Shown here in pieces: positions 11,006 through 20,245 of a DNA stretch of 52,153 bases. The notes under the pieces were generated by a model. The model worked only from the letters and a program-made list of their open reading frames with translations. It did not search any database and was not told where the DNA came from. This DNA comes from Gemmatimonadaceae bacterium (GTDB lineage: Bacteria; Gemmatimonadota; Gemmatimonadetes; Gemmatimonadales; Gemmatimonadaceae). Position 1 is the stretch's first letter. Every line of letters starts with the position of its first letter. The position numbers were made by a program, and so were the translations under genes. The DNA lies in contig JACVCD010000026.1 in the NCBI GenBank assembly GCA_016742275.1, positions 1-52,153 of the forward strand, read 5' to 3'.

Positions 11006-11267
11006 GCTGTAGTTCCCACTCGGCAGTTCGACAGGGTTCGGCGGACTCCTTAACGTCCCGAATTCCTGAACGTCTCATTACAAATAGGCGTCTCCGCGGC
11101 TGATTCTGGTGTTCCAGATTTCGGCTCGGAGACGCTCCTGTTTCGGTCGGAGAAGACGCAACGCTCCCCCCCTCCTCGGCGTTAACTTCGGCAGATGATT
11201 TGCGCGCCTCCACACTCTGTGGCGGCGCGTTTCCTCGCCGAAAGGCGCCACATCGTTCGCCCCGCGA
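11006..11267. promoter_or_regulatory. Gap upstream of the RND efflux operon
   Basis: 262 bp without a convincing gene. It holds an exact 9-bp inverted repeat, gcgtctccg at 11088-11096 and cggagacgc at 11127-11135, with a 30-nt loop. It could be a hairpin or an operator. A promoter for the downstream operon is expected here but no confident -35/-10 pair was identified. Confidence 0.3.
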
Positions 11268-12536
11268 ATGTTCGCAATTGCCCCGCTCGCGCGTTCCCCG
11301 CGCCGGCTGACGTTATCCTCCCCGCCTGTCGCTGTTCTCGCTCTGCTCGTTCTTGCTGCGTGCAAGGAGAAGTCCGGACCGCCCCAGCGCCCAACGCCTA
11401 CCGTTGCCGTGCAGCCCGCGGCAAAGGGACCACTTCCGTACGTCGTGATCGCGAACGGTCAGGTCGAGCCGAATCGCACCGTTGCCGTACAGTCACTGGT
11501 GTCGGGTCAGCTCACACGTATCGCCATTGCTGAAGGCGATGAAGTGCGTCAGGGCCAGGTGTTGTTTGAAGTGGATCCGCGTCCGTTCCGCGCGGAAGTG
11601 GAGCGCGTGAAGGCTACGCTGGCTCGTGATGAAGCGACGCTCGTGCGTGCGCGCGCCGACTCGGTGCGTTTCGCCGGTCTCGCGAAGGATGGTTACGTCA
11701 CGAAGCAGCAGCTTGATCAGACGTTTGCTGAAGTGTCGTCACTGAGCGCGACGGTGGCTGCCGGACGTGCGCAGCTGCAGCGCGCCGAATTCGATCTCGA
11801 GAACACCACGATCCGCGCCACTATTGGTGGTCGCACGGGTCAGCTGCTGTATCGCGCGGGTTCATTGGTGCGCGCGTCGACCGATCAGTTGGTCACGATC
11901 AACGAACTGCGCCCGGTGCTTGTGCGCTTCCCGGTGCCGGAGCACGACTTCGAGGAACTGCGCAAGCGTGCCGGTGTCGACAAGCGACTCAAGGTGCGTA
12001 TCACGCCCGGCGGAACGGACAGTGCGCGCGCTATTGACGGTACGCTCACGTTCGTCGACAACCAGGTTGATCGTGCGTCGGGTTCCGTGCTGCTCAAGGC
12101 CACGGCTCCCAATCAGGATCGACTGCTGTGGCCCGGTCAGTTCGTTTCGGTGGCGTTGACTCTGAGCGTTGACGCGGATGCCGTGACGGTACCTGCGCAG
12201 GCTGTCATCACTTCGGGTACGAACACCTTCGTGTACACGATGGTGGATGACAAGGCCAAGCGCACACCAGTGAAGGTCGGACGTCAGGCAGGACCGCTGG
12301 TCAAGATCGACAGTGGGCTGGTTGGCGGAGAGCAGGTCATTACTGAAGGGCAGACGCGTTTGAGCGATGGGGCCCGCGTGCAGTTGCGTGGCGCACCGCG
12401 TTCGGGTGGCGGACCAAACGGCCGGCCCAATGGCGATCGGCCGAGTGGCACTGAAGTCGGTGGTGCCGGTGAAGGTCGCGGTGGTGCGCGTGGTGCCCAA
12501 CAAGGACAGCCAAACGGTCAGGGACGCAATCCATGA
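11268..12536 (+). CDS. RND efflux periplasmic adaptor lipoprotein (MdtA/AcrA family)
   Basis: 422 aa membrane fusion protein linking an inner-membrane RND pump to an outer-membrane channel. The N-terminus is a lipoprotein signal ending VLALLVLAAC. The order is lipoyl half-motifs (GQLTRIAIAEGDEVRQGQVLFEVDP), a helical hairpin (about 110-165), the second lipoyl half, a beta-barrel (about 215-300) and a membrane-proximal domain (about 305-375). The last ~45 residues are low-complexity and Gly/Pro/Asn-rich (GGPNGRPNGDRPSG and similar), unusual for the family. The start ATG gives a complete lipoprotein signal. Its stop overlaps the pump start by four bases (ATGA), implying translational coupling. 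Confidence 0.95.
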   Translation: MFAIAPLARSPRRLTLSSPPVAVLALLVLAACKEKSGPPQRPTPTVAVQPAAKGPLPYVVIANGQVEPNRTVAVQSLVSGQLTRIAIAEGDEVRQGQVLFEVDPRPFRAEVERVKATLARDEATLVRARADSVRFAGLAKDGYVTKQQLDQTFAEVSSLSATVAAGRAQLQRAEFDLENTTIRATIGGRTGQLLYRAGSLVRASTDQLVTINELRPVLVRFPVPEHDFEELRKRAGVDKRLKVRITPGGTDSARAIDGTLTFVDNQVDRASGSVLLKATAPNQDRLLWPGQFVSVALTLSVDADAVTVPAQAVITSGTNTFVYTMVDDKAKRTPVKVGRQAGPLVKIDSGLVGGEQVITEGQTRLSDGARVQLRGAPRSGGGPNGRPNGDRPSGTEVGGAGEGRGGARGAQQGQPNGQGRNP

Positions 12537-15500
12537 GTAATGCGCAGCTGCCGCCGAACGGAGCGCCGAACGGTACACCGAACGGGCAGGATGACACGCC
12601 CGCCGCTGCTGGTCTGAACCTCAGTGAGATCTGGATCAAGCGACCCGTCATGACCACGCTGGTCATGACGGCCGTTCTGATTTTCGGCGCCGTGGCGTAC
12701 AACCGCCTTGCGGTGAGTGACCTTCCGACGATCGACTATCCGACCATCACGGTCTCCGCCAATCTCCCCGGCGCGAGTCCTGAGGTCATGGCCACGTCGG
12801 TCGCCACACCGCTCGAGCAGCAGTTTGCGACCATCAGCGGCATCGACAACATCACGTCGTCGAGTTCGCAGGGTAGTACCAACGTCACCATTCAGTTCGC
12901 CCTCGATCGCGACATCGACAAGGCGGCTGCAGACGTTCAGTCCGGCATCTCCAAGACGCTGCGCCAGTTGCCGCAGGGCATCAATCCGCCCTCGTACAAC
13001 AAGGCCAACGCGGCCGATGCGCCGATCATGATGTACTCGCTCAACTCCGATGTGTTGTCGCGCACGGAGCTGAACGAATACGCGGAAACGTTCATCGGCC
13101 AGCGTCTCAGCACCGTAACCGGTGTGGCGCAGGTGCAGGTGTTTGGTTCTGCCAAGTACGCCGTGCGTGTACAGCTCGATCCCGGCGCGCTGGCTCAGCG
13201 CGGTATCGGCATCGATGAAGTCCAGCAGGCCATCAACGCCGGCAACAGCAACTCGCCGGCCGGTGTGCTCATGGGCCCCAACCAGGCCTTCACGCTGCAG
13301 GCCACCGGCCAGCTGCGCAACGCCGCTGAATTCCGTCAGCTCGTCATCGCCTATCGCAACGGCAATCCCGTGCGTCTCGGTGACCTCGGCAACGTCATTG
13401 ACGGTCTGCAAAGCCTGCGTGGTTTCAGCGAGGTGAATGGACGCCAGAATATTTCGCTCTCCATCATTCGCCAGCCGGGTGCCAACACCGTGGCTACGGC
13501 CAAGGGTGTTGAAGCAGAAATGGCGCAGCTCAAGGAGCAGTTGCCACCCAGTGTGAATGTGCAGACCATCTTCAACCGCGCTGAAAGCATCGAGCATGCG
13601 GTGTGGGACGTACAGTTCACGCTGATGCTCACCGTCGCCCTCGTGGTGATGGTGATCTTCCTGTTCCTGCGCAACGTTCGCGCAACGATCATCCCGTCAC
13701 TCGCCCTGCCGTTCTCGATCATCGGCACGTGCATCGTGATGTGGGCGCTGGACTACAGTCTCAATAACCTCACGCTCATGGCGCTCACGCTCGCCGTGGG
13801 CTTCGTGGTCGACGACGCCATCGTGATGCTCGAGAACATCGTGCGTCACATGGAAATGGGGAAATCGCCCATCCGTGCGGCGCTCGATGGCTCGAAGGAA
13901 ATCAGCTTCACGATTCTTTCGATGACGCTGTCGCTGGTGGCGGTGTTCATCCCGCTGTTGTTCATGCCGGGTCTTGTGGGTCGAATCTTCCGCGAGTTTG
14001 CCGTCACGATCGGTGTGGCCATTCTCGTGTCGGGTTTCGTGTCGCTGACGCTGACGCCCATGCTGGCCGCCAAGTTCCTCAAGGGCGGCGAAGGACACGC
14101 CGCCACGGAAGGCAAGTGGCGTTCGGTCGAGCGCCTGTATCAGACCAGTGAGCGTTGGTATGTCGATTCGCTCAACTGGGTCATGCGCCATCGTGTGCTG
14201 ACGATGTTGTTCAGCGCGGCCACGCTTGTTGCGACGGTGTTGCTGTTCATGGTCATTCCGAAGGGCTTCCTTCCCTCGGAAGACACGGGTCGTGTGCAGG
14301 GTTCGATCGAAGGGCCGGAAGGCATTGGTTACGACGCGTTGGCAGTCAAGGCGCGCGAAGTGGGCACCATCATCGAACGCAGCCCGTACGTGGATCGCGT
14401 GAATGTGTCCATTGGTGGTGGCTTTGGCGGCAACAACAGTGCGCGCCTCATGCTCATCCTCAAGGACCGCTCGCAGCGCCCGCACGTGGATCAGGTCATG
14501 CGTGAGATCACGCGCTCCACGGCCGGCGTGCCGGGTGTGCAGGTGTTCCTCCGTAACCCGCCACCAATCAACATCGGTGGTCGTCGCGGTAATAGCGCGT
14601 ACTCCGTATCATTGCAGGGTGCCGACATCGCCGAGCTGTACACATCGGCACGTGCACTCGAAGCACGGATGCGCGAACTGCCCGAACTTGAAAACATCTC
14701 GAGCGATCTGCAGGTCGGTAATCCGCAGGTGTCCGTGCAGATCGATCGCGAGCGGGCATCCGCGCTCGGTGTAACGGCCAGCCAGATCGAAAACGCGCTG
14801 TATAACGCGTATGGCGCGCGGCAGGTCAGCACCATCTACACGCAGGTCAATCAGTACCAGGTCATCCTCGAGCTCAAGGAAGAGTTCCAGAAGGATCCCG
14901 CGGCACTAAGTCAGCTCTTCATCCGCGGTACGGGTGGTGCGCTCGTTCCGCTCGGCGCGGTGGCCACGTTCACCAAGGGTGTTGGACCGCAGTCGGTGCA
15001 GCACAACGGTCAGCAACCGGCCGTGTCGATTTCGTTCAATACGCGCCCCAACGTCGCACTCGGTACGGCCGTCGACGCCGTGCAGCGTGAGGCGGGCGCG
15101 GTGTTGCCGGCCAGTGTGACCAGCGTGCTGTCAGGTGATACGCAGGCCTTTGCGCAGGCGCAGAGTGGTCTGCTGGCGCTGCTCGTCGTGGCCATCTTCG
15201 TGATTTACGTGGTGCTCGGCATTCTCTACGAAAGCTACGTGCACCCGCTCACGATTCTCTCCGGCTTGCCGTTCGCGGCCGTCGGTGCGCTGGCCACCCT
15301 CATGATCTTCGGCAAGGACTTGAGCGTGTACGCCTACGTCGGCGTGATCATGCTCATTGGTCTTGTGAAGAAGAACGCCATCATGATGATCGACTTCGCC
15401 ATCGAAGCCGAACGCAATGAAGGCATGACGCCGCATGATGCCATTCTGGAAGCGGCTCGCGTGCGTTTCCGTCCGATCATGATGACCACGATGGCTGCGC

Positions 15501-15724
15501 TCATGGGTACGCTGCCGATTGCCGTGGGCTATGGCGCCGGCGCCGAGTCACGGCAGCCGCTCGGCCTCGCCGTGGTTGGTGGTCTCGCGTTCTCGCAGCT
15601 GATCACGCTGTACGTAACGCCGGTCGTGTATACCTATCTCGATCAGTTGGTCAATCGCCGCCGTCGTCGTAAGGCTGCCGCGGTTGCACCGCGCATTGAC
15701 GCAATCCCGGTCGCTGGCGATTGA
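12533..15724 (+). CDS. RND multidrug efflux pump, HAE1 family (AcrB/MdtB-like)
   Basis: 1063 aa inner-membrane proton-driven transporter expected to work as a trimer with the adaptor encoded just upstream. Twelve transmembrane segments and two large periplasmic loops follow the AcrB plan. TM4 carries the proton-relay pair in GFVVDDAIVMLENIVRH. The N-terminus has an extra ~28 residues before the usual 'IWIKRPVMTTLVM', rich in PNG motifs (APNGTPNGQDDTP), echoing the adaptor's C-tail. No outer-membrane channel gene is attached; the TolC-like genes at 20246 and 27029 are candidates. It ends inside the palindromic repeat at 15723-15896, convergent with the next gene. Confidence 0.97.
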   Translation: MSNAQLPPNGAPNGTPNGQDDTPAAAGLNLSEIWIKRPVMTTLVMTAVLIFGAVAYNRLAVSDLPTIDYPTITVSANLPGASPEVMATSVATPLEQQFATISGIDNITSSSSQGSTNVTIQFALDRDIDKAAADVQSGISKTLRQLPQGINPPSYNKANAADAPIMMYSLNSDVLSRTELNEYAETFIGQRLSTVTGVAQVQVFGSAKYAVRVQLDPGALAQRGIGIDEVQQAINAGNSNSPAGVLMGPNQAFTLQATGQLRNAAEFRQLVIAYRNGNPVRLGDLGNVIDGLQSLRGFSEVNGRQNISLSIIRQPGANTVATAKGVEAEMAQLKEQLPPSVNVQTIFNRAESIEHAVWDVQFTLMLTVALVVMVIFLFLRNVRATIIPSLALPFSIIGTCIVMWALDYSLNNLTLMALTLAVGFVVDDAIVMLENIVRHMEMGKSPIRAALDGSKEISFTILSMTLSLVAVFIPLLFMPGLVGRIFREFAVTIGVAILVSGFVSLTLTPMLAAKFLKGGEGHAATEGKWRSVERLYQTSERWYVDSLNWVMRHRVLTMLFSAATLVATVLLFMVIPKGFLPSEDTGRVQGSIEGPEGIGYDALAVKAREVGTIIERSPYVDRVNVSIGGGFGGNNSARLMLILKDRSQRPHVDQVMREITRSTAGVPGVQVFLRNPPPINIGGRRGNSAYSVSLQGADIAELYTSARALEARMRELPELENISSDLQVGNPQVSVQIDRERASALGVTASQIENALYNAYGARQVSTIYTQVNQYQVILELKEEFQKDPAALSQLFIRGTGGALVPLGAVATFTKGVGPQSVQHNGQQPAVSISFNTRPNVALGTAVDAVQREAGAVLPASVTSVLSGDTQAFAQAQSGLLALLVVAIFVIYVVLGILYESYVHPLTILSGLPFAAVGALATLMIFGKDLSVYAYVGVIMLIGLVKKNAIMMIDFAIEAERNEGMTPHDAILEAARVRFRPIMMTTMAALMGTLPIAVGYGAGAESRQPLGLAVVGGLAFSQLITLYVTPVVYTYLDQLVNRRRRRKAAAVAPRIDAIPVAGD

Positions 15725-15896
15725 GAATTGAGAGGGTGAGACGGAAATAGACACTGCGAGGGTCAGCAACCAAGGATGTGAAACTCAGAGGCTCGGCGGA
15801 AAGGACTGCAGTTTTCTCGGCCGAGCGTCTGATCTTCGTCTCTTGAGTTGCTGACCCTCTCAATGTCTCTATCCATCTCACACTCTGAACTCTCAC
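15723..15896. repeat. Palindromic intergenic repeat, copy 1 of a two-copy family
   Basis: An imperfect palindrome between convergent genes. Left arm 15723-15770 and right arm 15847-15896 pair over most of their length, including gggtcagcaac at 15760-15770 with its complement at 15847-15857. An inner stem lies near 15786-15832 around ctcggc/gccgag. The core 15743-15874 is clearly the same element as 49584-49718 (by eye about three quarters identical with small gaps). It carries no ORF. It could act as a bidirectional terminator; origin unknown. Confidence 0.85.
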
Positions 15897-15897
15897 T

Positions 15898-17868
15898 TCA
15901 CTTCTCGCGTCTGATCCTCTCATCAGAGAGTGCGAGAGAGATCGACGAGTACAGCTCGGCCGCATTGAATGGCTTCTGCAGGAATCCCGACAGCTCTCGC
16001 CCCGCAAACATGCGAGATACATCGGACTCATTGTATCCGCTCATCAGCAAAACGCCGATGTCCGGTCGTCGCTGACGCAGAGCCCGCAGTGTTTCTTCGC
16101 CGTTCAGGTGCGGCATGGTGAGATCGAGCAGCACGAGCGCGTACTCATTTGGGGACGCGTTGAACAGCGAGACTGCTTCAAGCCCGTCTCGGGCAACACT
16201 CACCGAGAATCCGCGTCGACGCAGAAGGGCGGTGGCCACGGTGCGTACGTTCTCCTCGTCATCAACGACCAGGATGTGGCCCTCGCCGCTCCAGTCTTCA
16301 TCTGGCGCATGCGGGACATGCGTCGTGTCCGCATGACTGATGGGGAACAACAGTTTGACCGACGTGCCAGAGCCAACTTCGCTGTACACGCGAATTGCCC
16401 CACGATGTCCACGCATGATGCCCATGGTGGCGGCCAGACCGAGGCCGCGTCCCGTGAACTTCGTGGAGAAGAACGGTTCGAACATGCGCTGACGTGTGGC
16501 CGGATCCATGCCGGTGCCCGTGTCCCGCACTTCCACGAATACGAAGCGTCCAGGTTCGGCCGCCGAGCCGGGCACACACGACGTTAGATAGTCCGCTGTG
16601 ACTTCCTGTACTCCAGACACCACACTGATAACACCGGCTCGCTCCTCGAGCGCATCGGATGCATTGGTGACCAGCGTCATCACGACTTGGCGGAACTGAT
16701 TGAGATCCGCCTCGAGTGGAGGCAGCTGGTCCGGCAATTCGAAGTACAGTGACGCGTTGCGTGCGATGGCTGTGCGCAGCAACGAGGCCATGTCATCGAT
16801 GGTCGCCGTAGCGTCCAGCGATTCCACGTGATAGCGCCCCTTGCCAGCGTAGGCGAGCAGTTGCCTGGTGAGCTCGGCGGCCTTTTGCGCAGACCGTTCG
16901 ATCTCGTGCAGACACTCCCGCAAGGCCGGCGGCACATCACTGTCCAGCAATGCCAACGACGCATTGCCGAGGATACCAACCAGCAGGTTGTTGAAGTCGT
17001 GCGCGATACCGCCCGCGAGTACACCAAGCGATTCGAGTTTCTGCGCCTGCTGCATCTGCGCGTCGATACGTGTGCGCTCGGCTTCGGCCTGCACCTGATC
17101 GGTGATATCGAGCGCCGTGCCAACCAGACGACTCGACGCTTCGTCCGATCCATCCACACGCATGATGGTGATATGCATGTGGCGGACGTCGCCATTGGGC
17201 CGAACGATGCGTGCCTGCAGTGCCTGTTTGGTACCTGCTTCTGCGGCGCGTCGGATTGCTTGCTGGATGCTGCCTGTGTCGTCCGGATGAGTGAACTTCA
17301 TGTCCGGATCGTTTCCGATACGACGCTGATCGAGCGTCGCAGGATCGTGCCCCATGAGGCGCACCAACTGATCGGACCAGAGCCACTGATTACTGGCCGT
17401 ATTGAGTTCGAAGCTGCCAATGTTGGCGGCTTCCTGAGCCATTACCAGCATTTCTTCATTCCTTCGCAGTCGGTCGACGATACGCCGCTGCTCTGTGATG
17501 TCCTCGAGTACGGCGACCACGCCATCGTCGGCGGGATACGCGTACACCGAGTGCCAGCGATCACGATCGAGATCATGTCGCTCGAATCGTGCCGATGCGC
17601 CGGTGTCCAGGACTTCCTGGTAGGCGCGATGAAAGATCGAGTTGCGCAGCGCCGGATACGCATCCCAGATGTTCTTGCCGACAAGCGCGTCATGATCCGT
17701 CGCGCCGTAGATCGTCGCCGCCGCATTCACATAGCGAACGCGGAACTGGCGGTCGAGAACGAGCTTGGGATTTGGGCTCCACTCGAGCAACGCAACCTGT
17801 TCCGGCGACAATGGCCGGAACGGTGGCAGTGCCGCGGCGGCATCGCCTGAGGGGGAGGAGTCCGGCAT
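15898..17868 (-). CDS. PAS-domain hybrid histidine kinase with receiver domain
   Basis: 656 aa, soluble, with no membrane segment. Two PAS domains (about 22-128 and 145-258, the second with PAC-type ending LVGTALDITDQ) precede HisKA with H-box GGIAHDFNNLLVG (phospho-His290). The HATPase domain follows (VTNASDALEE; DTGTGMD; GRGLGLAATMG). The C-terminal receiver has ILVVDDEENV, phospho-Asp in LLDLTMPHLNGEE and Lys in LQKPF. The architecture is that of cytosolic redox or small-ligand sensors, but no cofactor residues can be assigned. ATG 17868 is used. The stop lies two bases past the palindrome at 15723-15896. Confidence 0.95.
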   Translation of the reverse strand: MPDSSPSGDAAAALPPFRPLSPEQVALLEWSPNPKLVLDRQFRVRYVNAAATIYGATDHDALVGKNIWDAYPALRNSIFHRAYQEVLDTGASARFERHDLDRDRWHSVYAYPADDGVVAVLEDITEQRRIVDRLRRNEEMLVMAQEAANIGSFELNTASNQWLWSDQLVRLMGHDPATLDQRRIGNDPDMKFTHPDDTGSIQQAIRRAAEAGTKQALQARIVRPNGDVRHMHITIMRVDGSDEASSRLVGTALDITDQVQAEAERTRIDAQMQQAQKLESLGVLAGGIAHDFNNLLVGILGNASLALLDSDVPPALRECLHEIERSAQKAAELTRQLLAYAGKGRYHVESLDATATIDDMASLLRTAIARNASLYFELPDQLPPLEADLNQFRQVVMTLVTNASDALEERAGVISVVSGVQEVTADYLTSCVPGSAAEPGRFVFVEVRDTGTGMDPATRQRMFEPFFSTKFTGRGLGLAATMGIMRGHRGAIRVYSEVGSGTSVKLLFPISHADTTHVPHAPDEDWSGEGHILVVDDEENVRTVATALLRRRGFSVSVARDGLEAVSLFNASPNEYALVLLDLTMPHLNGEETLRALRQRRPDIGVLLMSGYNESDVSRMFAGRELSGFLQKPFNAAELYSSISLALSDERIRREK

Positions 17869-18030
17869 GACACGGGAGGTCGTACTGCATCAACATCGAT
17901 GCCGCACGTGACGGGGGAGCGAGACGCAGCGTCGCGGACTCGAACTCTTAAATTGCCGTGCTCGACCGTTCGCGACATAGGTCACTTGCCCTATCGCCTG
18001 CCTAGAGCGGCCGAATCCTCCCGTCGATAC

Positions 18031-20094
18031 TCAGAATTCGATCTGGGTTCCCAGTTCCACCACGCGATTTGGTGGAATTCCAAAGAACGCGGTCGCGCCG
18101 CGTGAATTTTTCGCCATCACGGCGAAAATGATCTTGCGCCACTTGGACAGCTTGATGCGATCCGTGGGCTTACCGGCCACCGGAATCAGACGCTCACGGC
18201 CCAGGAAGTAGCTCGTTTCCATGGGCTTCGCGCGAATCCCCATCTGATCCACGATTTCGAGGACCTGTGGGATATTCGGTGTCTGCATGAAGCCGTATGT
18301 CGCGATCACACGCCAGAATCCCTGGCTGAGCGGCATGATGCGTACGCGCTCAGCGGCCGACGTTTCCGGCACATCCGCTGTCTTCACGGACATCAGCAGA
18401 ATGCGCTCGTGCAGCACCTTGTTGTGCTTGAGATGATGCAGCAGCACCGGCGGCACGCCGTCAGCAGAACTCGTCATGAAGACCGCAGTGCCCGGCACCC
18501 GATGCACCTTCGACTTCTCCACGCCATCAAGGAACAGATCGATGGGCATGGTGCCCTCGGTCAGACGCTGCGTAAGCAACGCGCGTCCACGCTTCCAGGT
18601 GAGCATGAGCAGGAAGAGCACGACACCCAGTGCCATGGGCACCCAGCCGCCGTGCATCAGCTTCACCACATTGGCGCCAAAGAAGAACAAGTCGACAACG
18701 AGGAACAAACCGCTCAACAACAGCGCCTGCCACGCTTCCCAGCGGAAGCGGATACGCGCTACGAGATAGAACAGCACGCTCGTGATGAGCATGGTGCCGG
18801 TAACGGCAATGCCGTACGCCGCGCCGAGATTGCTGGTATTGCGGAACGCCATCACTACCACGAGACAGCCGATCGCAATGAACCAGTTCACCTCGGGAAT
18901 GTAGATCTGGCCTTCTTCCACCTTCGACGTGTGCCGGATCTCGAGGCGCGGGATGAAGCCGAGCGCGATACCCTGACGTGTCGTGGAGAAGGCGCCGGAG
19001 ATCATGGCCTGTGATGCCACGATCGCCGCGGCGGTGGCAATGACCAGCAGCGGAATCAGGAACCAGGCCGGTGCCAGCAGAAAGAACGGATTCTCTGCGG
19101 CTGCGGGATTCTCGAGTAGCAGGGCGCCCTGGCCGAAGTAGTTGAGCAACAGCGACGGGAATACGAGAAAAATCCACGCGACGCGAATGGGCTTGGCACC
19201 GAAGTGGCCCATGTCGGCGTACAGCGCTTCGCCACCCGTGATCACGAGTACGACAGAGCCAAGCACAAAGAAGGACAACGCACCATTCGCTCGGACGAAG
19301 TCCACGGCGTACAACGGATTCACGGCAGCGAGGATGTCTGGCTGCTGCACAATTTCGACGGTACCGAGAACGGCGATCGTGATGAACCAGATCAGCGTGA
19401 TGGGGCCAAAGGCCTTGCCGACCAGATCGGTGCCGAATCGCTGTACCGCGAACAGCGTACTGAGAATGACCACCGTGATCGGTACGATGTAGGCAGCCAA
19501 CGACGGAATCGCGAATTCCAATCCTTCCATCGCGCCAAGCACACTCATGGCCGGCGTGATGATGCCGTCACCGTAGAGGAGAGCCGTACCGAACAACGCC
19601 AGGGCAACGAAGATGCCGCCCTTTGTGAAGCTGTGTGGTGTGCCGCGCGGGAAAATCAGCGCGAGCAGAGCAAACTGGCCACCTTCACCACGATTATCGG
19701 CGCGGAGCACGAAGCTCACGTACTTCACGCTGACCACCAGCGTGAGCGACCACACGATCAGCGACAGGACGCCGAAAACATTTCCACGTGTGGGGAGCAG
19801 GCCATAGTGATGGCCGAAAATTTCCTTGACGGAGTACAGCGGACTGGTGCCGATGTCACCGTACACCACCCCGAGGGCGGTGAGTGTGAGGATCGCCAGG
19901 CGTTTGCCTTTGGGATCCGGATCACGATGTGTATGGCCGCCGGCAGCCGTGGCTGCGGGAAACATGCCGGTGGTGGCGCTGAGCACCTCGCCCGGTTTGG
20001 CATCAAGGGCGTTGACCGGCCCAGGTTCTGGTTCCTGGCCTGTCGGGTGTCTCAGTGAGCCGGCGGCCGAATTAGTAGAGGCGTCGTCGGTCAT
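18031..20094 (-). CDS. kup: Kup-type potassium uptake permease
   Basis: 687 aa. KUP/HAK/KT family K+:H+ symporter of the inner membrane. The diagnostic first segment LTALGVVYGDIGTSPLYSVKE is at about 70-90 after a hydrophilic 60-residue N-terminal extension. About twelve membrane segments follow to ~490, with GGEALYADMGHFG intact. A ~190-residue cytosolic C-terminal domain ends with the family's SYFLGRE and FFGIPPNRVVELGTQIEF motifs. A well-formed terminator at 20179-20204 separates it from the upstream tolC gene, so it probably has its own promoter. No K+ or c-di-AMP riboswitch was recognised in the ~90-base leader. Confidence 0.97.
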   Translation of the reverse strand: MTDDASTNSAAGSLRHPTGQEPEPGPVNALDAKPGEVLSATTGMFPAATAAGGHTHRDPDPKGKRLAILTLTALGVVYGDIGTSPLYSVKEIFGHHYGLLPTRGNVFGVLSLIVWSLTLVVSVKYVSFVLRADNRGEGGQFALLALIFPRGTPHSFTKGGIFVALALFGTALLYGDGIITPAMSVLGAMEGLEFAIPSLAAYIVPITVVILSTLFAVQRFGTDLVGKAFGPITLIWFITIAVLGTVEIVQQPDILAAVNPLYAVDFVRANGALSFFVLGSVVLVITGGEALYADMGHFGAKPIRVAWIFLVFPSLLLNYFGQGALLLENPAAAENPFFLLAPAWFLIPLLVIATAAAIVASQAMISGAFSTTRQGIALGFIPRLEIRHTSKVEEGQIYIPEVNWFIAIGCLVVVMAFRNTSNLGAAYGIAVTGTMLITSVLFYLVARIRFRWEAWQALLLSGLFLVVDLFFFGANVVKLMHGGWVPMALGVVLFLLMLTWKRGRALLTQRLTEGTMPIDLFLDGVEKSKVHRVPGTAVFMTSSADGVPPVLLHHLKHNKVLHERILLMSVKTADVPETSAAERVRIMPLSQGFWRVIATYGFMQTPNIPQVLEIVDQMGIRAKPMETSYFLGRERLIPVAGKPTDRIKLSKWRKIIFAVMAKNSRGATAFFGIPPNRVVELGTQIEF

Positions 20095-20178
20095 GGAACG
20101 GTTTCAGAAACGCTGAATCTACTGTAGTCCGGCCAAAAGGAAGAGCGCGTCGTGCTAAGACTCGTCACCCAAACGCAA

Positions 20179-20204
20179 AACCCGAAACTGATCAGTTCCG
20201 GGTT
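20179..20204 (-). terminator. Intrinsic terminator of the ECF/TolC operon
   Basis: A 26-bp near-perfect palindrome (aacccgaaactg / cagttccgggtt, one mismatch) is followed on the minus strand by TTGCGTTT. It lies about 40 bp after the TolC-like stop. Best terminator in the window. Confidence 0.75.
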
Positions 20205-20245
20205 CACGTTCAGATTTCGAGTTGTAGGAAACCGACAACCAGCTG

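Noticed and set aside
15723-15896. Insertion sequence
   Set aside because: Palindromic and dispersed, but there is no transposase gene and no visible target duplication, so it is called only a repeat.
16828-17850. 340-codon plus-strand open frame opposite the PAS kinase
   Set aside because: Lies wholly antisense to PAS/HisKA domains with intact motifs; no family resemblance.
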